From assembly GCA_041581135.1 (NCBI GenBank), contig JBFGCM010000071.1, positions 1 to 20,169 on the forward strand: a DNA stretch of 20,169 bases, in the 5' to 3' direction. A program made the translations under genes and the position numbers. This document shows, piece after piece, positions 14,838 through 20,169 of the stretch; positions within the stretch are counted from its first letter, which is position 1, and each line of letters begins with the position of its first letter. This DNA comes from JBFGCM01 sp041581135 (GTDB lineage: Bacteria; Actinomycetota; Acidimicrobiia; Spongiisociales; UBA5794). Below the pieces are notes generated by a model. It was not told where the DNA came from. It saw only the letters and a program-made list of their open reading frames with translations, and did no database searches.

Positions 14838-15731
14838 TCAGTTGCCGCGGTGCTGCATGAGCTCGGTGGGCTCCAGCGTGTCGATGTTGATGCCGACCAT
14901 CGCCTCACCGAGACCACGCGACACCTTGGCGATGATCGCCGGGTCCTTGTAGTGGGTGGTGGCATCGACGATGGCCCGCGCCCGAACCGCCGGGTCACCA
15001 CTCTTGAAGATGCCGGAGCCGACGAAGACGCCGTCGACACCCAGCTGCATCATGAGCGCAGCGTCGGCCGGGGTTGCGATGCCTCCGGCGGCGAAGTTCA
15101 CCACCGGCAGCGTGCCGGTATCCGCCACCTCGCGCACGAGGTCATAGGGCGCCCCGTGTTCCTTGGCGGCGTGCATCAACTCGGCCTCGTCCATGGTGGA
15201 CAGACGACGGATCTGGGCCTTCATCGTGCGCATGTGGCGCACGGCCTCCACCACGTTGCCCGTACCCGGCTCACCCTTGGTGCGGATCATGGCGGCGCCC
15301 TCGCCGATGCGACGCAGCGCCTCCCCGAGGTCGCGGGCGCCGCACACGAAAGGCACGGTGAACTGCCACTTGTCGATGTGGTGCTCCTCGTCGGCCGGAG
15401 TCAGCACCTCGCTCTCGTCGATGTAGTCCACGCCCAGGCTCTCCAATACCTGAGCCTCGACGAAGTGCCCGATGCGGGCCTTGGCCATCACCGGGATCGA
15501 CACCGCCTCGAGGATCTCGGTGACGCGCTCGGGATCGGCCATCCGAGCCACACCGCCGTGGGCGCGAATGTCGGCGGGGACGCGTTCCAGGGCCATGACC
15601 GCTACGGCACCCGCATCCTCGGCGATCTTCGCCTGCTCGACGTTGATGACGTCCATGATGACGCCGCCCTTGAGCATCTCGGCGAGGCCGCGTTTGACGC
15701 GGTCGGTGCCCCTCTTCGGTGTGGCCTCCAC
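14838..15731 (-). CDS. pdxS: Pyridoxal 5'-phosphate synthase synthase subunit
   Basis: A 297-residue (beta/alpha)8 enzyme that builds PLP from ribose 5-phosphate, glyceraldehyde 3-phosphate and ammonia. Asp27 (GGVIMDVIN), Lys84 (VMAKARIGHFVEAQ) and Lys152 (RTKGEPGTGN) are the active-site residues seen in the family; Lys84 forms the Schiff base with the sugar. NFAAGGIATPADAALMMQLG and GVFVGSGIFKS near 212-245 bind phosphate. The GTG start at 15731-15729 is fixed by AAGGAG 5 bases upstream. A 59-base gap separates it from the mannosyltransferase gene, with a possible promoter, so it may begin its own transcript. Confidence 0.97.
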   Translation of the reverse strand: MEATPKRGTDRVKRGLAEMLKGGVIMDVINVEQAKIAEDAGAVAVMALERVPADIRAHGGVARMADPERVTEILEAVSIPVMAKARIGHFVEAQVLESLGVDYIDESEVLTPADEEHHIDKWQFTVPFVCGARDLGEALRRIGEGAAMIRTKGEPGTGNVVEAVRHMRTMKAQIRRLSTMDEAELMHAAKEHGAPYDLVREVADTGTLPVVNFAAGGIATPADAALMMQLGVDGVFVGSGIFKSGDPAVRARAIVDATTHYKDPAIIAKVSRGLGEAMVGINIDTLEPTELMQHRGN

Positions 15732-15736
15732 GGTGT

Positions 15737-15742
15737 CTCCTT
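15737..15742 (-). promoter_or_regulatory. Ribosome binding site of pdxS
   Basis: AAGGAG on the minus strand, 5 bases before the GTG start. This strong site confirms the non-ATG start codon. Confidence 0.75.
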
Positions 15743-15762
15743 CTACAGATGGTGCGAAGCGA

Positions 15763-15768
15763 ATTCTA
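15763..15768 (-). promoter_or_regulatory. Possible -10 promoter element for pdxS
   Basis: TAGAAT on the minus strand matches the sigma-70 -10 consensus at five of six bases and lies 31 bases before the pdxS start. No convincing -35 element is seen at the right distance, so this remains tentative. Confidence 0.3.
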
Positions 15769-15790
15769 AGGCGTGGCGGACGGATCTAGG

Positions 15791-16831
15791 TCACGCGGCG
15801 TCGATGGCGCGTTCGTATACCTCGAGGTAGCCGGCCAGCACTTCGGCTCGATCGAACCGGTCGGCACGTTCCCGAGCCTCCTTCTGCATCCGCTCGAGAT
15901 GGCGCGGGGCCGACAGCACCTCGATGAGCGCCGTCGCCAGGGCGGAGGCGTCTCCCGGCGCAACGAGCCGACCGACCCGATCGACGACCGCCTCGAATGC
16001 GGGCAGGCGGGACGCGACGATGGCGCATCCGGCGGCCATACCTTCGACCACCGAGATGCCGAAGCTCTCTCCGCCGGTGTTGGGGGCACAGAACACGGCC
16101 GCCGAGCCGAGCAACTCTCGCTTCTCGCCTTCATCGACCCCACCCAGGAAGACGACGCCGGGTACGCGCTCGTCCCGCGTGGTCCCCCCCACGATCAGCT
16201 CTGCCGTGGTCATCCCCGCTCGCACCTTGGGCCACGCCTCGAGCAACACGTCGAGGCCCTTCCGGGGGTCGTCCCGGCCGAGGAACGCGACCCGGTTGCT
16301 GTGGCGCTCCACATCGACGCCGTAAGACGCCACGTCCAAACCGTTGGGAACGATCGTCGGTTCGGTGAAGCGTGCCAGTGGTGCTGCCGCCACCTCGCTG
16401 ACTGCGGTTGCGACGTGTAGCCGTCGCACCCAGCGCCGCAGCAGCGGCGATGCCAATCCGTAGAGCCGCTGCACCCACTGGGGTGGGTCGGCATGGAAGG
16501 TGCCCACCTTCGGTGGGGTTTCGCCCAGCAGCGCCGCCATCGACACCATCGGCATGAAGGGCTCGTGGATGTGCACGACGTCGGCACCGGCCACCGCGGC
16601 GACGACCTCATCGCGGATGCGCGGATCCACCGAGATCGGGGACTTGGCGCCGTTGGCGGGCACGACCAACACGCCGCCCGTGTGGATCGTGTCCTCCGGG
16701 CCGCCGCTACCGGGAGCCACCAGCCAGGCATCGTGGCCTGCTTCGAGCAGCCAGCTGCGCAGCTGGAGCGTTTGATGTTGAACCCCGCCGAACCGTTCCA
16801 GGTCATACGGCGAGACGATGGCTACTTTCAT
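15791..16831 (-). CDS. pimA: GT-B glycosyltransferase, phosphatidylinositol mannosyltransferase-like
   Basis: A 346-residue GT4-family glycosyltransferase. In actinobacteria PimA moves mannose from GDP-mannose to phosphatidylinositol on the inner leaflet of the membrane. Visible features are GGVQHQ at 15-20 in the nucleotide-sugar loop, HIHEPF at 87-92, TFHAD with His113, VPNGLDV at 161-167, GRDDPRKGLD with Arg186 and Lys191, and the EX7E motif formed by Glu255 and Glu263. These match PimA positions. The ATG at 16831 overlaps the acyltransferase stop as ATGA; the frame is open further upstream but has no family similarity there. Its neighbours, the phosphatidylinositol-phosphate synthase and the acyltransferase, supply strong context for the PimA assignment; another mannosyl- or glucosyltransferase of the same fold cannot be excluded. 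Confidence 0.87.
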   Translation of the reverse strand: MKVAIVSPYDLERFGGVQHQTLQLRSWLLEAGHDAWLVAPGSGGPEDTIHTGGVLVVPANGAKSPISVDPRIRDEVVAAVAGADVVHIHEPFMPMVSMAALLGETPPKVGTFHADPPQWVQRLYGLASPLLRRWVRRLHVATAVSEVAAAPLARFTEPTIVPNGLDVASYGVDVERHSNRVAFLGRDDPRKGLDVLLEAWPKVRAGMTTAELIVGGTTRDERVPGVVFLGGVDEGEKRELLGSAAVFCAPNTGGESFGISVVEGMAAGCAIVASRLPAFEAVVDRVGRLVAPGDASALATALIEVLSAPRHLERMQKEARERADRFDRAEVLAGYLEVYERAIDAA

Positions 16832-17727
16832 TGGGTGTGGTCCGCTCGATCTGAGGGCCAGTTTGGCTGAAACAGGTGCCACTGTGCAGGGTCATCTCGA
16901 ATGATGACCTCCAGTACCTCGGCGAAGCGTTGCGTCCCGGCCGCCACGCGCTTCCGGCTCGTGCCCGCATTCGGGATCTCGAGCGGATCGTGCACGACGA
17001 AGCGATGGCCGCGCCCGGACTTGAAGTAGCAGCCGACCGGCAACAGCACGGCGCCGGTCCGCTCCGCCAGTGCCACGGGGCCGGCAGGCATCGTGGTCTC
17101 CTCCCCGAAGAACCTGACCGGGATGCCGCGACCACTCAGATCGCGATCCGCCACGAGCGCCACCGTCCCGCCATGGGTCAGCCGATCGGTGAGCTGTGAG
17201 GTGACGGAGACGCCACGCCTCGCGATGACCACATCGATACCGAACGTGGCCCGGGTCTCGATGAACCACTGGACGATTCGCTCGTTGGACAACGCCTCGG
17301 CAACGGCGAGCACCGGAACGCCCAGGTCTTCGGCCCGGGCTCCCGCCGCCTCCCAGTTGCCCAGGTGCGGCAGGGCGAAGATGAGACCCTTCCCGGAATC
17401 ACGAGCGGCGTGGACCGCCTCGACGTTCTCGACCACCGTGTGATCCACGATCTCGCGCTTGCGTCGGGGGCGGGCCCAGAAGACCTCGGCCCAATAGCGT
17501 CCGTAACTGGCGAACATCTCCCGGGTGGCGGCTGCAACCTCCTCGTCGGTCGCCTCGGGGCCGAGCACGCGTCGCATGTGGCGACTCGGGATTCGACGCG
17601 CCGATGGGCGCAGCCGATACCACGTCAACCCGATGGCCCGGCCCGCTGCACGCATCGCCGGTTCCGGAAGCAAGCCGAACAGACCACCGAGCACCCGGTA
17701 AGCCAGGTAGACGAACAGCTCCCTCAC
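16828..17727 (-). CDS. Lysophospholipid/lipid A-type acyltransferase (PIM acyltransferase-like)
   Basis: A 299-residue membrane-associated acyltransferase of the LpxL/HtrB family. The catalytic HX4E motif is His121-Glu126 in LPHLGNWEAAG. Further conserved segments are VADRDLSGRGIPVRFFGEE and TMPAGPVALAERTGAVLLP, about residues 198-230. A hydrophobic N-terminus (FVYLAYRVLGGLFGLLP) probably anchors it in the membrane. In Mycobacterium the homologue at this place, Rv2611c (PatA), adds palmitate to the mannose of PIM. Here it sits between the phosphatidylinositol-phosphate synthase and PimA-like genes, so the same job is inferred. The GTG start at 17727-17725 overlaps the upstream stop as GTGA; longer starts in this frame lie within the upstream gene and lack similarity. 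Confidence 0.9.
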   Translation of the reverse strand: MRELFVYLAYRVLGGLFGLLPEPAMRAAGRAIGLTWYRLRPSARRIPSRHMRRVLGPEATDEEVAAATREMFASYGRYWAEVFWARPRRKREIVDHTVVENVEAVHAARDSGKGLIFALPHLGNWEAAGARAEDLGVPVLAVAEALSNERIVQWFIETRATFGIDVVIARRGVSVTSQLTDRLTHGGTVALVADRDLSGRGIPVRFFGEETTMPAGPVALAERTGAVLLPVGCYFKSGRGHRFVVHDPLEIPNAGTSRKRVAAGTQRFAEVLEVIIRDDPAQWHLFQPNWPSDRADHTQ

Positions 17728-18314
17728 TCTGAGGTGAGCTGGAACCAGGTCCGGTAGACACGCATGGCGACGGTGACGCTCGTGAGGACGGCGAACACCC
17801 AGAGCATGGGGTACAGCGTGGGCAGATCGAAACCGGCCAGTCCCACACCGACCAAGAACAGGATCATGCGCTCCGCCCTGCCCATCACTCCGCCACGGCC
17901 TTCGCCGCCCCACGCCTCCGCCTTGGCACGTACGTAGGGCGTGAGCAAAGCCATGGCAGTACCGAAGAAGATCAGCAGGACCGCGGCCGGATCGTCGACC
18001 AGATGCACCACGGTCCCTCCGTAGACGGCAATCTCACCGAAGCGGTCCGACATCGTGTCCATGAACGCTCCATGCCTGCTGGCGGTGCCTCGAGCTCGAG
18101 CGAGCGGACCGTCGAAGGCGTCGAAGAGGACTCCCAGGCCGGCGACCGCAGCGCCGGCCACCAACCAGCCCGCGGCGAGCATGCCGGCTCCGATGATGGT
18201 CACGACCAGGCCGAGGGTGGTGAGGGCGGTTTCCGAGATGCCCGTTCGGGCGAGGGCCTGACCGACCGGCCCCGTGACCACGTCGAACTTGGAGCGACCC
18301 TTCAGGTCGAGCAC
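17724..18314 (-). CDS. pgsA: CDP-alcohol phosphatidyltransferase, probable phosphatidylinositol-phosphate synthase
   Basis: A 196-residue integral membrane enzyme with about six hydrophobic segments. The CDP-alcohol phosphotransferase signature is complete: Asp65, Asp68, Gly69, Ala72, Arg73, Gly82, Asp86 and Asp90, with the four aspartates binding metal. Family members join CDP-diacylglycerol to an alcohol. In actinobacteria, the copy next to the PIM acyltransferase and PimA genes joins it to inositol 3-phosphate, giving phosphatidylinositol phosphate, the lipid that PimA needs after dephosphorylation. A phosphatidylglycerol-phosphate synthase is the main alternative and is made less likely by the context. 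The GTG start at 18314-18312 follows GAGGAGG by 5 bases. It is the first gene of the lipid operon and is divergent from citrate synthase. Confidence 0.9.
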   Translation of the reverse strand: MLDLKGRSKFDVVTGPVGQALARTGISETALTTLGLVVTIIGAGMLAAGWLVAGAAVAGLGVLFDAFDGPLARARGTASRHGAFMDTMSDRFGEIAVYGGTVVHLVDDPAAVLLIFFGTAMALLTPYVRAKAEAWGGEGRGGVMGRAERMILFLVGVGLAGFDLPTLYPMLWVFAVLTSVTVAMRVYRTWFQLTSE

Positions 18315-18319
18315 GGAAT

Positions 18320-18326
18320 CCTCCTC
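18320..18326 (-). promoter_or_regulatory. Ribosome binding site of the CDP-alcohol phosphatidyltransferase gene
   Basis: GAGGAGG on the minus strand, 5 bases before the GTG start. It is one of the strongest Shine-Dalgarno sites in the window and confirms the start. Confidence 0.75.
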
Positions 18327-18336
18327 ACGGGGAGCG

Positions 18337-18342
18337 AAGGTA
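18337..18342 (-). promoter_or_regulatory. Possible extended -10 promoter element for the lipid operon
   Basis: TACCTT on the minus strand is preceded by TGC, giving an extended -10 pattern (TGN-TAnnnT). It lies 22 bases before the GTG start codon. The expected -35 position reads TGGGGA, a weak match. The 148-base divergent gap must hold promoters for both sides, which makes a promoter here likely even though the element is not certain. Confidence 0.35.
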
Positions 18343-18424
18343 GCAGACCGGTACCCGCCTCCCCATCCGGGAACACCCTGATCCGTCCTTGCCGGCTCAC
18401 CGACCGTTTGGGCCGCCTATTCTC

Positions 18425-18439
18425 CTGATCTCGGATCAG
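18425..18439. promoter_or_regulatory. Operator-like palindrome in the citrate synthase leader
   Basis: CTGATC and GATCAG flank a 3-base centre, 23 bases before the citrate synthase start. An 8-base copy, CTGATCCG at 18378-18385, is the reverse complement of 18432-18439. TATTCT just upstream (18418-18423) could be a -10 element, which would place the palindrome at the transcription start. The regulator is unknown. Confidence 0.4.
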
Positions 18440-18462
18440 CGGAGAGGAAGGTCGCAACGACG

Positions 18463-19755
18463 GTGCCCGAAGACACTGCCAACTTGCACTACGACGGCAA
18501 CGAGATCGAGCTGGGTGTCGTTCGCGGCACCCTGGGAAGCCCCGGTCTCGACATCGCGAAACTGAGAGGCGACCACGGCCTCATAACGCTGGACTATGGC
18601 TTCGCCAACACGGCGGGCACACGCAGCGCCATCACCTACGTGGACGGCACCGCCGGCGAACTGCGTCATCGCGGCTACCGCATCGAAGACATCGCCGAGC
18701 ACTGCACCTTCCTCGAGGTGGCGTATCTGCTCTTCATGGGCGATCTGCCGAATCGGGCCCAGCTGGAGGAATGGAACGAGTCGATCCGCCGCCATACGCT
18801 GCTCAACGAAGAGATCAAGCGGTTCTTCGATGCCTTCCCCAAGCGGGCCCATCCGATGGCCATCCTGTCGTCGGCCACCAATGCGATCTCGACGTTCTAC
18901 GAGAACTACCACAACCCGTCGGATCCGGACTCTGTGGAGCAGAGCGCTCGGCGGTTGATCGCCAAGATGCCGACGATCGCGGCGTGGGCGTACAAGAAGT
19001 CGATCGGGCAACCGTACGTGTACCCCCGCAACGACCTCGACTACGCGTCGAACTTCCTGCACATGATGTTCGGGCTCCCTGTCGAAGACCTCAAGATCGA
19101 CCCGATCGTGGCGCGTGCCCTCGACGTGCTGCTCATCTTGCACGCCGATCACGGTCAGAACTGTTCCACGGCGACCGTCCGTTTCGTAGGCTCCAGCCGA
19201 GCCAACCTGTTTGCCTCGGTGGCTGCCGGCATGAACGCCCTCTGGGGCCCGCTGCACGGCGGCGCCAACCAAGCCGTCCTCGAGATGCTGCAGAACATCC
19301 ACGACGATCCCGAACAAGACGCCGCCAACTACATCCAGCGGGCCAAAGATCGTGACGACCCGTTCCGCCTCATGGGGTTCGGCCATCGCGTCTACAAGAA
19401 CTACGACCCGAGAGCCAAGATCCTCAAGGACTTCGCCGACGAGGTGCTGGCCGCAGTGGCCGTCGACGACCCGCTGCTCGACATCGCCTTGGAGCTGGAA
19501 GCGGCGGCGCTCGAGGACGACTACTTCGTGGAGCGCAAGCTCTACCCGAACGTCGACTTCTACTCCGGGCTCATCTTCCGGGCGCTCGGGTTCCCGGCGC
19601 GGATGTTCACCGTGCTGTTCGCCATCGGACGCCTCCCGGGCTGGATCGCCAACTGGAAGGAGATGGTGGAGGACCCGGCGACACGAATCGGGCGGCCCCG
19701 CCAGATCTACACCGGTCCCCCGGAGCGCGAGTTCGTGCCGCTCGACGCCCGGTGA
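18463..19755 (+). CDS. gltA: Citrate synthase (type II, bacterial)
   Basis: A 430-residue enzyme that condenses acetyl-CoA and oxaloacetate to citrate, the entry step of the TCA cycle. The active-site residues are His265 (GPLHGGANQ), His308 (GFGHRVYKNYDPRA) and Asp365 (VDFYSGL), with HADHGQN at 227-233. The N-terminal beta domain (YVDGTAGELRHRGY at 59-72) and the overall length match the hexameric type II enzymes such as Escherichia coli GltA. The GTG start at 18463 is preceded by a purine-rich GGAGAGGAAGG, somewhat far away at 11 bases. It is the only plus-strand gene, divergent from the lipid operon, and ends 4 bases before the stop codon of the convergent DUF3352-like gene. Confidence 0.97.
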   Translation: MPEDTANLHYDGNEIELGVVRGTLGSPGLDIAKLRGDHGLITLDYGFANTAGTRSAITYVDGTAGELRHRGYRIEDIAEHCTFLEVAYLLFMGDLPNRAQLEEWNESIRRHTLLNEEIKRFFDAFPKRAHPMAILSSATNAISTFYENYHNPSDPDSVEQSARRLIAKMPTIAAWAYKKSIGQPYVYPRNDLDYASNFLHMMFGLPVEDLKIDPIVARALDVLLILHADHGQNCSTATVRFVGSSRANLFASVAAGMNALWGPLHGGANQAVLEMLQNIHDDPEQDAANYIQRAKDRDDPFRLMGFGHRVYKNYDPRAKILKDFADEVLAAVAVDDPLLDIALELEAAALEDDYFVERKLYPNVDFYSGLIFRALGFPARMFTVLFAIGRLPGWIANWKEMVEDPATRIGRPRQIYTGPPEREFVPLDAR

Positions 19756-19759
19756 CGAC

Positions 19760-20169
19760 TCAGTAGTCGATCACCATCACCGCCGACCAATGGCGGATAC
19801 GCTCGTCACCCCCGGACCCTCCGGCAATGGCCGTCACGTTCCGTAGCACCTCTTCGACCTGGCGCGATTCCTCGTTCGAGAGTGACTCCGCCAGCGAATC
19901 CGCGAACCCGTGGAGGTCCAGGTAGAAACGCATCGACACATCGTCGGGCAATGCATTCCGGGCGGCGCGGTACCGAGGCGTGTCGACCAGCTTGGCACCA
20001 CCTCCATCGATCACCTCGCTCACCAGCTCATCGCTGGAAGCAGCAAGCAAGACCTGGTCGGTCACGCCGAAGATCAGCGGCTCGCCGTCGACGGTGATCT
20101 CCCACAGGTCGGGATGCGCCTCCGCCGGCTCGATGATCAGGCCGCCGGTACCGTCGTTCTCGCCGGCGA
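19760..20169 (-). CDS. C-terminal part of a DUF3352-like protein (runs off the window)
   Basis: The last 136 codons of a gene whose start lies beyond the window; the frame is open to the edge, so the GTG at 20065 is internal. The visible sequence includes VDGEPLIFGVTDQVLLAAS, then LVDTPRYRAARNALPDDVSMRFYLDL and a helical end with EESRQVEEVLRNV, finishing in HWSAVMVIDY. The pattern of a predicted ligand-like beta domain followed by 'x-x-Pro-x-Tyr/Phe-x-x-Ala-x-x-x-Leu-Pro-Asp' resembles DUF3352 proteins, which are often membrane-anchored and of unknown function. The family call is moderate because only the C-terminus is seen. It converges on citrate synthase with a 4-base gap and no visible intrinsic terminator. 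Confidence 0.6.
   Translation of the reverse strand, partial: AGENDGTGGLIIEPAEAHPDLWEITVDGEPLIFGVTDQVLLAASSDELVSEVIDGGGAKLVDTPRYRAARNALPDDVSMRFYLDLHGFADSLAESLSNEESRQVEEVLRNVTAIAGGSGGDERIRHWSAVMVIDY

Noticed and set aside
1..20169. tRNA, rRNA, CRISPR, insertion sequence or prophage content
   Set aside because: No cloverleaf, direct-repeat array, transposase or phage gene was recognised; intergenic gaps are all shorter than 150 bases.

Overview
The window is a high-GC (visibly around two-thirds G+C) chromosomal segment of an actinobacterium. The evidence is the gene order. Phosphatidylinositol-phosphate synthase, acyltransferase, PimA, pdxS, pdxT, yebC, ruvCAB, secDF, apt, relA, a glyoxalase II-like hydrolase and hisS appear in the same order as in Mycobacterium (the Rv2612c to Rv2580c block), with different genes filling the gaps. 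Adjacent queuosine genes (queA, tgt) and prepilin-like genes argue against Mycobacterium itself. An early-branching lineage such as Acidimicrobiia is plausible, but the sequence alone does not prove it.

Layout, read in the main direction of transcription (minus strand, high to low coordinates). (1) 18314-15791: a membrane-lipid operon for phosphatidylinositol and mannosylated phosphatidylinositol (CDP-alcohol phosphotransferase, lipid A-type acyltransferase, PimA-like mannosyltransferase). (2) 15731-14269: pdxS and pdxT, the two subunits of PLP synthase. (3) 14257-13523: yebC. (4) 13431-11305: ruvC, ruvA, ruvB, preceded by a good match to a LexA/SOS box. (5) 11259-9125: queA and tgt for tRNA queuosine. 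(6) 9073-6211: yajC, secD, secF of the Sec translocon. (7) 6195-3501: apt and bifunctional rel. (8) 3367-1033: three overlapping genes for prepilin-like proteins (PilV-, PilW- and PilX-like). (9) 979-1: a metallo-beta-lactamase-fold hydrolase and the start of hisS. On the right a divergent citrate synthase gene (18463-19755, plus strand) converges, with a 4-base gap, on a truncated gene for a DUF3352-like protein (minus strand, running off the window).

Most of the window is conserved housekeeping. Many neighbours overlap by 4 bases (ATGA, GTGA or TTGA), so translational coupling is probable, and non-ATG starts are common. The least expected part is 971-3500. A three-gene minor-pilin cassette sits where Mycobacterium carries ppiB, between rel and the glyoxalase II-like gene. 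It is flanked by a structured 88-base leader on one side and a perfect 16-bp inverted repeat, covering the next gene's start codon, on the other. No pilus motor, platform or prepilin peptidase gene is in the window, so these proteins would depend on machinery encoded elsewhere. No RNA genes, insertion sequences, CRISPR arrays or phage genes were recognised, and no gene-free stretch exceeds 150 bases.
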